From Agrococcus jejuensis (lineage in GTDB: Bacteria > Actinomycetota > Actinomycetes > Actinomycetales > Microbacteriaceae), in the NCBI RefSeq assembly GCF_900099705.1, contig NZ_LT629695.1:1736001-1800000 (forward strand): a stretch of DNA of 64,000 nucleotides. The letters are read 5' to 3'. A model generated the notes under the pieces. It was not told the DNA's origin, did no database searches, and saw only the letters and a list, made by a program, of their open reading frames with translations. This document shows, one piece after another, positions 50,535 through 58,897 of this stretch. Position 1 is the first letter of the stretch, and every line of letters starts with the position of its first letter. Position numbers and translations under genes: made by a program.

Positions 50535-51457
50535 GCCGCGTCCAGCTCCATGGCGCCGGCGTCGACGAGCTCGCGCACGGCGCGGCCGGCGACGTCCATC
50601 GCCGCCTCCGACAGCTCAGGCCCGCTCTGCCCGTCGAGCGTGTACGCGTGGGATGCGGTGAGGTGCTTCGAGCCGTCGAGCGCGTAGACGGTGGCGGTGA
50701 GGAAGAGCATGCCGTCGTCGACCTGGGCGCTCGCCGCGATCGGCGCCGAGCAGCCGGCCTCGAGGCCCGCGAGCACGAGGCGCTCGGCGTCGGCGCACGC
50801 GCGGGTGACGGCGTGGTCGGCCTTCGCGACGGCGCGGATCGAGGCGGCGTCGCCGTCGCGCGTCTCGACGGCGAGCGCACCCTGTGCGGGCGCGGTGGGG
50901 AAGCGGCCGAGGCTCAGCACCTCGGTGACGGCGTCGGTGCGGCCGAGGCGCGTGAGGCCCGCGAGGGCCAGCACGACGGCGTCGAGGTCGGCGTCGGGGC
51001 CCTGCGCGCGCGCGAGGCGCGTCTCGACGTTGCCGCGGATGTCGACGACGTCGAGGTCGGGGCGCACGCGCCGCAGCTGCGCGGCCCGGCGCGGGGATCC
51101 CGTGCCGACCTTCGCGCCCTCGGGCAGGTCGTCGAAGCCGAGGCCGTCGCGGGCGCACAGCGCGTCACGTGCATCCTCGCGCTTCGCGACCGCCGCGAGC
51201 ACGATGCCCGGATGCGGCGCCGTCGGCAGGTCCTTCATGGAGTGCACGATGACGTCGACCTCGTCGGCGAGCAGCGCCTCGCGCAGCGCCGACGTGAAGA
51301 CGCCCGTGCCGCCGATCTGCGCGAGCGGCGCCCGGTCGACGTCGCCCTGGGTCGTGATCTCGACGATCTCGACCTCGCCCGCGAAGCGCGCGGCGAGGGC
51401 CGTGGTCTGCGCGAGCGCGAGCGCCGATCCGCGCGTGCCGACCCGCAGCGCGCTCAC
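50531..51457 (-). CDS. hemC: Hydroxymethylbilane synthase (porphobilinogen deaminase)
   Basis: A 308-residue enzyme that joins four porphobilinogens. RVGTRGSALALAQT opens the fold, HSMKDLPT has catalytic Asp76, GTGSPRRAAQL binds the propionates, and Cys236 in GLEAGCSAPI anchors the dipyrromethane cofactor. GTG 51457 overlaps the ferrochelatase stop. Confidence 0.96.
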   Translation of the reverse strand: MSALRVGTRGSALALAQTTALAARFAGEVEIVEITTQGDVDRAPLAQIGGTGVFTSALREALLADEVDVIVHSMKDLPTAPHPGIVLAAVAKREDARDALCARDGLGFDDLPEGAKVGTGSPRRAAQLRRVRPDLDVVDIRGNVETRLARAQGPDADLDAVVLALAGLTRLGRTDAVTEVLSLGRFPTAPAQGALAVETRDGDAASIRAVAKADHAVTRACADAERLVLAGLEAGCSAPIAASAQVDDGMLFLTATVYALDGSKHLTASHAYTLDGQSGPELSEAAMDVAGRAVRELVDAGAMELDAA

Positions 51458-52830
51458 GGCTCGAGACCCGCGATGGCCGGCTTGAAGCCGAGGCGGGGGT
51501 TCTCGCAGCAGCCGGGGCGGCACACGTCGAACCACGGTCCGATGCTCGTCACCGAGCCGCGCTCGTCGACGGGGCGGCCCTCGATGCGCTCCTGCACGAG
51601 GTCGACGAGCGCCGACACGTACGCGGGATGCGTGCCCGGCGTCGGCGTGCGACGCGCCCACAGGCCGTGCTCCTCGGCGGTCTCGAGCGCCTCCTCGTCG
51701 AGGTCCCACATGACCTCCATGTGGTCGCTCACGAACCCGAGCGGCACGATGATGACGGCCGTGCGACCCTCGAGCGCCTCGATGGCGTCGTTGATGTCGG
51801 GCTCGAGCCACGGCTGCGACGGCGGGCCGGAGCGCGACTGGTACACGAGCTGCCACGCCACCTCGGGCGCCGTCTGCTGCATGACGTGCTCGGCGACGGC
51901 GAGGTGCTGGCCCTCGTAGCCGCCGCCCTCGCCCCACGAGAACAGGTCGGGTGCACCCGATCGCTCGGCGTCGGCCGTCGGGATGGAGTGGGTCGCGAAG
52001 AGCACCTCGATGGCGTCGTCGGCGTGGCCGGCGCCGCGCGCCTCCGCCACGGCCGCCTCGACGCCCTCGACGAACGGCTGCACGAAGCCGGGGTGGTCGA
52101 AGAACTGGCGCACCTTGTCGATCTGCATCGAGCCCTGCAGGCCCGTCGCCTCGAGCGCATCCGCCCAGTCCTCGCGGTACTGACGGCACGACGAGTACGA
52201 CGAGTACGCGCTCGTGGGGATCGCGAGCATGGTGCGCACGCCGTCGGCGGCGGCCTGCTCGAGCGCCTCGTCGAGGTACGGCGCCCAGTTGCGGTTGCCC
52301 CAGTAGATCGGCAGGTCGACGCCCGCGGCGACGAAGGCCTTGCGCATGGCGTCGAGCAGCGCGCGGTTCTGGTCGTTGATGGGGCTCACGCCGCCGAAGT
52401 GGCGGTAGTGGTGCGAGACCTCCTCGAGGCGCTCGTCGGGGATGCCGCGGCCGCGCGTGACGTTGCGCAGGAACGGGATGACGTCGTCCTGCCCCTCGGG
52501 GCCGCCGAAGCCCGACAGCAGCACGGCGTCGTAGCGCGTCGGCTCGGTGACGTGGGCGGGGCCGGCCTGCGCGGCGGGCGTCGCGCTCGCGACGGCGGCG
52601 CCGGGCTCGCGGTGCACGCTCGTCGCAGCGGCCGGCTTGACCTCGCGGCGCTCGGGCGCGGCGGGTGCGTCGGTCGCCTGGGCCTGCTGCTGCATCGCCT
52701 GCTCCTGCAGCGTGACGCCCGGGGTCGTGATCGGCGCGACGCTCGGCATCACGCTGGGCATCGACTCGATCGAGACGTCCTGCGTGTCCGCAGCACCGCC
52801 TCCGCAGCATCCTCCACCGCAGCAGCTCAC
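51454..52830 (-). CDS. hemH: Coproporphyrin III ferrochelatase with Cys-rich N-terminal extension
   Basis: A 458-residue protein if translated from GTG 52830, which overlaps the hemQ stop (GTGA). The first residues MSCCGGGCCGGG hold two Cys pairs; a low-complexity Ala/Pro/Gln linker follows up to about residue 90. The ferrochelatase core begins YDAVLLSGFGGPEGQ, with the catalytic His in LFATHSIP. YSSCRQYRED and FDVCRPGCCENPR fit the four Cys of the [2Fe-2S] cluster of actinobacterial enzymes. It inserts iron into coproporphyrin III. An internal start (MPSVMPSV) would drop the Cys pairs. Confidence 0.93.
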   Translation of the reverse strand: MSCCGGGCCGGGAADTQDVSIESMPSVMPSVAPITTPGVTLQEQAMQQQAQATDAPAAPERREVKPAAATSVHREPGAAVASATPAAQAGPAHVTEPTRYDAVLLSGFGGPEGQDDVIPFLRNVTRGRGIPDERLEEVSHHYRHFGGVSPINDQNRALLDAMRKAFVAAGVDLPIYWGNRNWAPYLDEALEQAAADGVRTMLAIPTSAYSSYSSCRQYREDWADALEATGLQGSMQIDKVRQFFDHPGFVQPFVEGVEAAVAEARGAGHADDAIEVLFATHSIPTADAERSGAPDLFSWGEGGGYEGQHLAVAEHVMQQTAPEVAWQLVYQSRSGPPSQPWLEPDINDAIEALEGRTAVIIVPLGFVSDHMEVMWDLDEEALETAEEHGLWARRTPTPGTHPAYVSALVDLVQERIEGRPVDERGSVTSIGPWFDVCRPGCCENPRLGFKPAIAGLEP

Positions 52831-53558
52831 GCCAGCACCTCCATGACGTCGGTCGTCTCGATCCTGCGCCCCGTGAAGAACGGGATCTCGTCGCGCACGT
52901 GCATGCGTGCCTCGACGGCGCGCAGGTCGCGCATCATGTCCACGAGCTCGACGAGGTCGTCGGACTCGAGCGGCAGGATCCACTCCCAGTCGCCGAGCGC
53001 GAACGCGCTGACCGTGTTCGCGATGACGCCCGTGTAGGCCGCGCCCCGGCGGCCGTGCTCGGCGAGCATGCGCGCGCGATCCTCGGCGGGCAGCAGGTAC
53101 CACTCGTACGAGCGGTTGAACGGGTACACGGTCACCCAGGCGCGGGGCTCGATGCCGCGCAGGAAGCCGGGCACGTGGCGCTTGTTGAACTCGGCGTCGC
53201 GGTGCACGCCCATCGCGGCCCACGTCTGCTCGGTGCCCGCGAGCTCGGCGGTGCGGCGCAGGCGGCGCACGGCGTGCTGCAGCGCTGCGGCGTCGGGGCC
53301 ATGCAGCCAGAGCATGAGGTCGGCGTCGCCGCGGAACCCCGTCAGGTCGTAGATGCCGCGCAGCGTCACGTCGCCGAGGTCGGCGGCGGCCGCCTCGATC
53401 GACTCCTTGCCGGCGGTGCCGGTCGACTCCGTGCGGCGCAGCACGATCCAGGTGGCGAAGCCCTGCGGCTCCTCCAGGTCGCGGCCGCTGGGGTGCCGGA
53501 TGATCTCGATGGGTGCCGTGCCGATGGGCACGACCGGTGCCATCTTGTCGTCGCTCAC
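52827..53558 (-). CDS. hemQ: Coproheme decarboxylase (HemQ/ChdC)
   Basis: A 243-residue chlorite-dismutase-family enzyme that oxidatively decarboxylates coproheme to heme b. YPFNRSYEWYLLP has the catalytic Tyr region, RMLAEHGRRG the proximal heme His, and ALGDWEWILPLESDD and HVRDEIPFFTGR the conserved end. GTG 53558 follows GGATGG. It is coupled to hemH by a 4-base overlap. Its presence shows the coproporphyrin-dependent pathway. Confidence 0.95.
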   Translation of the reverse strand: MSDDKMAPVVPIGTAPIEIIRHPSGRDLEEPQGFATWIVLRRTESTGTAGKESIEAAAADLGDVTLRGIYDLTGFRGDADLMLWLHGPDAAALQHAVRRLRRTAELAGTEQTWAAMGVHRDAEFNKRHVPGFLRGIEPRAWVTVYPFNRSYEWYLLPAEDRARMLAEHGRRGAAYTGVIANTVSAFALGDWEWILPLESDDLVELVDMMRDLRAVEARMHVRDEIPFFTGRRIETTDVMEVLA

Positions 53559-53617
53559 CCGTCCATCCTCTCGCGTTCCACGTGCTGCGGTCACATCGCG
53601 GCGAGCCGCGACCGGCG

Positions 53618-54184
53618 TCAGGCGGTCGGTGCGGATCCGGCGGGGGACGTGCTCGACTCCTCGACGGCCTCGACCATGCCCGCGAGGAACGTGCCGACGG
53701 CGACGAGCTGCTCGTCGCTCATGCCGTCGACGACGGCGATCATGCGCTGATGCATGTCGCCGAGCGTCTCGCGCACCTCGCGGTCGGTCTCGGCGGTCGG
53801 CACGACGATGACGGATCGTCGGTCGGTGGGATGCGGCTGCCGCGCGACGTGGCCGGAGCGCTCGAGGCGGTCGACGAGGGCCGTGACGGATGCGGAGGAG
53901 ATGTCGAGCAGCGTCGACAGATCGCGCTGGCGCACGAGCTCGCCGCGCTGCTGCGAGCGCAGCAGGTGGCGCAGCGCGAGCAGGTCGGTCTCGTTCATGT
54001 GCATCGACGAGCGCGTGCGGGCGCGCATCGCGGTCTCGGCGGCGCGGTAGCGGCGCAGCAGGTTGAGCACGTCGACGGCCGACGGCGTGTGGCCCTCGGG
54101 GTACCAGTACTCCGAGGAGCGGGGCGTCGCGGCGCCGCCGTGCGTCGCTTCGGTCGCGGGCGTGACGGTTCGCGTCTGCTCCAC
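53618..54184 (-). CDS. MarR-family transcriptional regulator
   Basis: A 188-residue regulator. MNETDLLALRHLL, RQRDLSTLLDISSASVTALV (recognition helix), DRLERSGHVARQPHPTDRRS (wing). It has a 30-residue N-terminal extension with SEYWYPEGHTPSAVDVLN. GTG start at 54184. It interrupts the heme cluster between hemQ and hemG and is divergent from the small gene at 54311; site B lies between them. Confidence 0.9.
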   Translation of the reverse strand: MEQTRTVTPATEATHGGAATPRSSEYWYPEGHTPSAVDVLNLLRRYRAAETAMRARTRSSMHMNETDLLALRHLLRSQQRGELVRQRDLSTLLDISSASVTALVDRLERSGHVARQPHPTDRRSVIVVPTAETDREVRETLGDMHQRMIAVVDGMSDEQLVAVGTFLAGMVEAVEESSTSPAGSAPTA

Positions 54185-54291
54185 GGCTGGCCTCCGGATG
54201 GGTCTGAAGTCGCACGAGGGATCGCTCGTTCGATCGTCGAAGGATACTCACCGAAGAGGCATGTGGACAACTCGGCATGCTACTCAGGCGG

Positions 54292-54310
54292 CTAGTTGCT
54301 AGTCTGACTA
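54292..54310 (+). promoter_or_regulatory. MarR-type operator (site B) with leaderless -10
   Basis: CTAGTTGCTAGTCTGACTA ends at the base before the ATG at 54311. It matches site A (49155) read on the - strand. TAGTCT (54300-54305) within it is a good -10 placed for transcription from the start codon itself, so operator and promoter coincide and the mRNA should be leaderless. Confidence 0.7.
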
Positions 54311-54610
54311 ATGATCATGCCTGCAGCAGTCCTGACGGAGCCTCAGCCTCCGACCCCGCCCTCGCCCGCCGCCGACGCGCACGAGCTCGTGTGGGAGGTC
54401 GCGGAGGCGGGCGTCTGGGCGGCCGCGGAGCCCGGCCCGCGCCGCGCCATGCACGCCGGCTTCGTGCACCACGTCGGCGACCGCTATCTCGCCGTCGACG
54501 GCCTCGGGGCCGGCATCGGCGCGTTCGTCGACCTCGTCGTCGCGCAGTCGGCCGTGGCGCTCGCGTTCCGCACGACGTTCGTGCCCTCGATCTGGATGCG
54601 CGAGGTCTGA
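54311..54610 (+). CDS. Small protein, likely DUF7882-like relative, coupled to MarR
   Basis: A 99-residue protein: a Pro-rich start, then a compact alpha/beta domain (HELVWEVAEAGVWAAAEPG ... GIGAFVDLVVAQSAVALAFR ... VPSIWMREV). I do not firmly recognise it. Position relative to a MarR gene and to site B mirrors the 48766 gene. The predicted mRNA is leaderless. The next gene begins 1 base after its stop. Confidence 0.6.
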   Translation: MIMPAAVLTEPQPPTPPSPAADAHELVWEVAEAGVWAAAEPGPRRAMHAGFVHHVGDRYLAVDGLGAGIGAFVDLVVAQSAVALAFRTTFVPSIWMREV

Positions 54611-54611
54611 C

Positions 54612-55064
54612 GTGGACTTCATCGTCGATCCGCTCATCGGTCGCCCCGAGACCGACGTCGTGCAGGCGCTCACGCGACTCCGCACCGCCGAGTCGCACAT
54701 GATGCGTCGTCGCCAGGCGATGCAGGGGCTCGGCGAGTCCGACGGCGCCGCGCTGCGGCTGATCGTGGAGCGCTACGAGGACGAGCCCGTCACGCCCACC
54801 GACGTCGCGACGCACCTCGGCCTCACGACGTCGGCGGTGACGTCGCTCGTCGACCGCCTCGTGAAGGCCGGCCTCATCGAGACGCTGCCGCACCCGACCG
54901 ACCGCCGCCGCAAGGTCATCATGCCCACGGATGCCGCGCTCGCGGTCGACCCGCTCGAGGCGCACGTGCAGGAGCTCGTCGAGGAGCTCTCGACCCGGTC
55001 GCGCCTGCTCGTGGTCGGCTTCCTCGATCGCGTGGCCATGGCCATCGAGCGCGAGGCGCGCTGA
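54612..55064 (+). CDS. MarR-family transcriptional regulator
   Basis: A 150-residue regulator with VTPTDVATHLGLTTSAVTSL (recognition helix) and RLVKAGLIETLPHPTDRRRK (wing). GTG 54612 starts 1 base after the stop of the small gene, so they form a two-gene unit. It converges with hemG, ending 6 bases from its stop. It is similar in layout to the 49238 protein, including a REYED/EAAERDE-like segment before the helix-turn-helix. Confidence 0.9.
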   Translation: MDFIVDPLIGRPETDVVQALTRLRTAESHMMRRRQAMQGLGESDGAALRLIVERYEDEPVTPTDVATHLGLTTSAVTSLVDRLVKAGLIETLPHPTDRRRKVIMPTDAALAVDPLEAHVQELVEELSTRSRLLVVGFLDRVAMAIEREAR

Positions 55065-55070
55065 CGCGAG

Positions 55071-56543
55071 TCAGGCGTCGGCGTCGTCGCTGACGGCGTC
55101 GGGCTCGTCCTCCTGCTCCTGCGGGCCGAATCGCTCGCGGCGGATGCGCAGCGCAGCCTCCTTCGCGTCCGGCACGACCTGCGCGAGGCCCGTGCCCGCG
55201 ATCCACGCGCCCACGACCTCGAGCGTCGGCTCGTCGGCGACCGCATCCCGCACGCGTCGCTGCAGCGCGCGAGCGCCGACCGACGACGACGGCTGCGCCT
55301 GCTCCCACCGCACCCTGTCGGCCGCGATGGGCTCGGGCACGGCGATGCCGAGGATCGCGGATGCGTCGCGCCGTGCGAGCGCGATGGCGTCGGCGTCGCT
55401 GAGGTCGGCGGTCGCGGGCGCCTGGCCGGCTCGGCCGTACGAGACGCGCACGACGGCGCGCTCGCCCGCATCCTCGGCGAGCCAGCCCCACTTCGCGGTC
55501 GCGTGCGTGAGGGCCTTCGCGGCGATGCCGGCGTCCTCGGCGACGAGCGCACCCGAGCCCGCCGGGGCGCCGACGAGGGGCGGCAGCACGAGCGTCACGA
55601 GCTCGACGGTCGTCGCCGGCGCGGCCTCGACCGGGATGCCCGCGCTCGCGAGCAGCGTCGCCGCGGGGGCGCCGGGCGTCGCGAGGACGAGCGCCGACGA
55701 CGTCCAGCGCCGCTCGCCCGCCTGCACCGCCCATCCGAGCTCGGTGCGCTCGACGTGGTCGACCGTCGCATCCGTCACGATCGTCGCGCGCCGCTCGACC
55801 TCGGCGCGCAGCGCCTCGGGCAGGCGGTGCATGCCGCCGCGGATGCCGCGCACGGCCGAGCCGGGGCGCGCGCCGTCGCCGATGCGCAGCGCGACGCCGC
55901 CCGACAGCGAGCCGGCGCGCGTCATGGCCTCGTTGAGGCCCGGCGCGACGACGGCGACGTCGAGGTCGCGCGCGTTCGACGAGTAGACGCCGCCCGAGAT
56001 GGGCGCGACGAGGCGCTCGAGCACGGCCTTACCCATGCGGCGCTCGACGAGCGGGCCGAGGCGGTCGTCCTTGCCGACCTTGAGCACGGGCATGAGGCGG
56101 TCGAGGTAGGCGCGCAGGGCGCCGCGCCAGCCGAGCACGGCGATGACGTCCTCGGCGAGCGGCACCGACGGGATGCCGAGCATCGTGCGCTTCGGCAGCG
56201 GCACCGAGCGGTCGGCGAGGCGCAGCCACGCGCCGCCCGGCTCGGGGTCGACGAGGTCGTCGCCCAGGCCCACCTGCTCCGCGAGCTCGGCGACGGCGCC
56301 GCCGCGCACCGCGAACGACTCGGCGCCCGCGTCGAGCGCGATGCCGTCGAGGTCGTGCCGCGAGACGATGCCGCCGACGCGGCCCTGCGCCTCGAGCACG
56401 AGCACGTCGTAGCCCCGGCGCGCGAGCGCGTCGGCCGTGACGAGCCCGGCGACGCCAGCGCCGACGACGATCACCTCGTGCTGCGGCGCCTCGGGCTCGG
56501 GTGCCTCCGCGTCCGCCCCCTCGGGCACCGTCGGCTCGCTCAT
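55071..56543 (-). CDS. hemG: Coproporphyrinogen III oxidase (HemG/HemY type, CgoX)
   Basis: A 490-residue FAD enzyme. IVVGAGVAGLVTADALARRG is the dinucleotide-binding motif and VLEAQGRVGG follows; GGVYSSNARDLDV and GLAQVVPDAKEAA are family segments. In actinobacteria this oxidase acts on coproporphyrinogen III before ferrochelatase. It overlaps hemE by ATGA. An acidic tail (QEDEPDAVSDDADA) is unusual but harmless. Confidence 0.94.
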   Translation of the reverse strand: MSEPTVPEGADAEAPEPEAPQHEVIVVGAGVAGLVTADALARRGYDVLVLEAQGRVGGIVSRHDLDGIALDAGAESFAVRGGAVAELAEQVGLGDDLVDPEPGGAWLRLADRSVPLPKRTMLGIPSVPLAEDVIAVLGWRGALRAYLDRLMPVLKVGKDDRLGPLVERRMGKAVLERLVAPISGGVYSSNARDLDVAVVAPGLNEAMTRAGSLSGGVALRIGDGARPGSAVRGIRGGMHRLPEALRAEVERRATIVTDATVDHVERTELGWAVQAGERRWTSSALVLATPGAPAATLLASAGIPVEAAPATTVELVTLVLPPLVGAPAGSGALVAEDAGIAAKALTHATAKWGWLAEDAGERAVVRVSYGRAGQAPATADLSDADAIALARRDASAILGIAVPEPIAADRVRWEQAQPSSSVGARALQRRVRDAVADEPTLEVVGAWIAGTGLAQVVPDAKEAALRIRRERFGPQEQEDEPDAVSDDADA

Positions 56544-57637
56544 GCCGCGTGCACGTGCTCGACGATGCGCGTCAGCACGGTCGGGTCGGTCTCGGGCGGC
56601 ACGCCGTGGCCGAGGTTGAAGACGTGCGCGCGCGCCGCCGAGCCCTGACGCAGCACCTCGTCGATCGCCGCCGCGATGGTCTCCCACGGGGCGCCGAGCA
56701 GCGCCGGGTCGAGGTTGCCCTGCACCGTCACGTCGCCACCCATGCGCGCGTGCGCGACGTCGAGCGGCGTGCGCCAGTCGACGCCGATCGCATCCACGCC
56801 CAGCTGCATGGCGCCGTACAGCTCCATCGCGCCGACGCCGAAGTGCACGAGCGGCAGCGGTCGGCCGTCGGATGCCGTGAGCCCGCGCACGTGGTCGAGC
56901 GCACGCGACGACGCGGGCGCGACGTGCTGCACGTACGCGTCGAGCGGCAGCGAGCCCGCCCACGAGTCGAACAGCTGCGCGGCCGAGGCGCCTGCATCCA
57001 CCTGCGCGCGCACGAAGCGGCCGGTGACGTCGGCGCACCAGTCGGTGAGGCGCGCCCACGCGACGGGATGCGCGCGCATGAGCGTGCGGGCCGCGAGGTG
57101 GTCCTTCGAAGGGCGGCCGGCGACGAGGTAGGCGGCGAGCGTGAAGGGGGCGCCGGCGAAGCCGATGAGCGGCGTCGAGCCGTCGCCGATCTCGGCGAGG
57201 CCCGCGACGGTGCGGCGCACGCCCTCGCGCACCGGCTCGAGCGCCTCGTCGAGCACGGCCGGGTCGGTCGCGACGAGCCGCTCGACGGCCTCGGGCGTCT
57301 GGATGGGCGTGCCGATGACGGGGCCGACGCCCGACTCGATGCGCACGTCGACGCCGGCGAGCAGCAGCGGCACCATGATGTCCGAGAAGAAGATCGCCGC
57401 GTCGACGCCGTGACGGCGGATGGGCTGCAGCGTGATCTCGCTCGACAGCGCCGGGTCGAGGCACGAGTCGAGCATGTCGGTGCCCGTGCGCAGCTCGCGG
57501 TACTCGGGCAGCGAGCGGCCCGCCTGCCGCATGAACCACACGGGCGTCACCTCGGGCCGGTCGCCGCGGTAGGCCCGGATGAGCCTGGAGTCGGCGGTCG
57601 TCGAGTGGAGCGGGTGGTGCTGCGGCAGCGTCGTCAT
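56540..57637 (-). CDS. hemE: Uroporphyrinogen decarboxylase
   Basis: A 365-residue enzyme converting uroporphyrinogen III to coproporphyrinogen III. VWFMRQAGRSLPEYRELR is the N-terminal signature, IIFFSDIMVPL (here AAIFFSDIMVPL) carries the catalytic Asp, and LVHFGVGAMELYG and FNLGHGVPPETDP are conserved. It is the first heme gene in transcription order here. Confidence 0.97.
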   Translation of the reverse strand: MTTLPQHHPLHSTTADSRLIRAYRGDRPEVTPVWFMRQAGRSLPEYRELRTGTDMLDSCLDPALSSEITLQPIRRHGVDAAIFFSDIMVPLLLAGVDVRIESGVGPVIGTPIQTPEAVERLVATDPAVLDEALEPVREGVRRTVAGLAEIGDGSTPLIGFAGAPFTLAAYLVAGRPSKDHLAARTLMRAHPVAWARLTDWCADVTGRFVRAQVDAGASAAQLFDSWAGSLPLDAYVQHVAPASSRALDHVRGLTASDGRPLPLVHFGVGAMELYGAMQLGVDAIGVDWRTPLDVAHARMGGDVTVQGNLDPALLGAPWETIAAAIDEVLRQGSAARAHVFNLGHGVPPETDPTVLTRIVEHVHAA

Positions 57638-57680
57638 CGTGCCTCCATCCTCCCACCCGCCCTCGGCGCCGGATCCTGTG

Positions 57681-57749
57681 CGTATCGCAGGCGATCACGG
57701 GGGTCAGAGGGGCATCTTCCCTCGGCCACCCCTGATCGCCTGCGAAACG
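57681..57749 (-). terminator. Long hairpin between the Asp23 operon and hemE
   Basis: Arms 57681-57711 and 57719-57749 (31 bases each) pair closely with a few mismatches; TCGCAGGCGATCA is the longest perfect block. The loop is 7 bases. It lies 17 bases beyond the stop of the gene at 57766 and 44 bases before the hemE start, so it may isolate the heme genes. Confidence 0.7.
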
Positions 57750-57765
57750 CGAACGAGCGTCAGCG

Positions 57766-58065
57766 TCAGTCGCGCTCGATGCGGCGCACCTGCACCGTGA
57801 GTCGCGCATCCGACCAGTCGTCGGGCAGCACCGCGCGCACCGCGGCGGCGGCGGCGCGCGTCACGGCACGCACGTCGGCCGACTCGTGCACGCCGATCGC
57901 CACGCGGATCGCTTGCGGGAACGGCGTGACGTGCGCGAGCACGTCGCGCCTGCCGGCCTCCACGACCTGGGCGATCGCCGGCGCGGCGACGTAGACGTCT
58001 GCGACGCCGCCGACCGTCGCCACGGCGACGTCGACGAGTCGGGCGACCTGGGTGGGATCGGTCAT
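57766..58065 (-). CDS. Small Asp23-operon protein
   Basis: A 99-residue alpha/beta protein (VDVAVATVGGVADVYVAAPA; IRVAIGVHESADVRAVTRAA), reminiscent of a stripped Asp23/Gls24 fold. It overlaps the Asp23-type gene by ATGA. Family identity is not certain; co-occurrence suggests it partners the Asp23 protein at the membrane. Confidence 0.65.
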   Translation of the reverse strand: MTDPTQVARLVDVAVATVGGVADVYVAAPAIAQVVEAGRRDVLAHVTPFPQAIRVAIGVHESADVRAVTRAAAAAVRAVLPDDWSDARLTVQVRRIERD

Positions 58066-58895
58066 CGTGTCGCTCCCATCAGCACGTCGTCGACCACGAC
58101 GTCGATCGTGCCCACGGCCATCGGCGCGTGCGTCAGCAGCGCGTGATGCACTGCGAGGCGCACGGCCTCGGCGGTCGGCACGAGCGCGTTGCCGAAGCGC
58201 ACGCCGATCGAGATGCGCACGTCGAGCACGCCGTCGGCCTCGCGCAGGTGGACGCGCCCGACCAGAACGCCGTCGACGCCGTCGCCCGCGGTGCGTGCGA
58301 TCTCGCGCAGCGCACCCTCGGTGATCGTCGTCGAGGTGCGCTCGTCGGGATCCTCGATCGGCAGGTCGCGTCCAGCGCGGACCTCCGACCGGATGACGCC
58401 GAGCAGCCCGTCGAGCCACTGCTCGTCGAGATCGCCCGCTGCGGCGGCATCCTCGTTCGCCATCGTCGTGCTGAGACGGTCGAGCCGCTCCATCGAGTCG
58501 AGCAGCGCCCGCGCCTCCGCGTCGTGCTCGAGCGCCGCGATCCTCGGCGTCCGACCGCGGTCGAAGTAGGCCGAGAGCTCCTCGAGCGTGTGACCGGTGC
58601 CGCCGATCGTCTCGGGCGCCTCGGACTCGTCCGCGTCCGTCTCGCCGTCCGAGACCGCGTCGGCGTCGACCTCCACCGACACGGCGTCGACCTCGGTCGT
58701 CTCATCGGGCGTGACCGCGGCGACGAGCTCGTCGTGCTCGGCCGCGCGGGCCTCCACCGCATCCTGCGCCGCGACCTCTGCCTCGACCTGGGCGACCACG
58801 TCGTCGGTGGTCGCCTCGGTCGTCGCCGAGGATGCGTCGTCCGGTCCATCGGGTGCTGCGCGAGCGTCGTCGCGGGGCGTCGGGTCCTCGTGCAT
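58062..58895 (-). CDS. Asp23/Gls24-family protein with long acidic N-terminus
   Basis: A 277-residue protein. The first about 105 residues are Asp/Glu/Ala/Thr-rich and probably disordered. Then GHTLEELSAYFDRGRTPRIA resembles a zinc-less anti-sigma-like or DUF segment, and the C-terminal about 100 residues (ITEGALREIARTAGDGVDGV ... VRISIGVRFGNALVPTAEAV) are an Asp23 domain. It starts 2 bases after the sigma stop, so it may act as that sigma factor's regulator as well as an envelope-stress protein. Confidence 0.75.
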   Translation of the reverse strand: MHEDPTPRDDARAAPDGPDDASSATTEATTDDVVAQVEAEVAAQDAVEARAAEHDELVAAVTPDETTEVDAVSVEVDADAVSDGETDADESEAPETIGGTGHTLEELSAYFDRGRTPRIAALEHDAEARALLDSMERLDRLSTTMANEDAAAAGDLDEQWLDGLLGVIRSEVRAGRDLPIEDPDERTSTTITEGALREIARTAGDGVDGVLVGRVHLREADGVLDVRISIGVRFGNALVPTAEAVRLAVHHALLTHAPMAVGTIDVVVDDVLMGATR

Positions 58896-58897
58896 GG

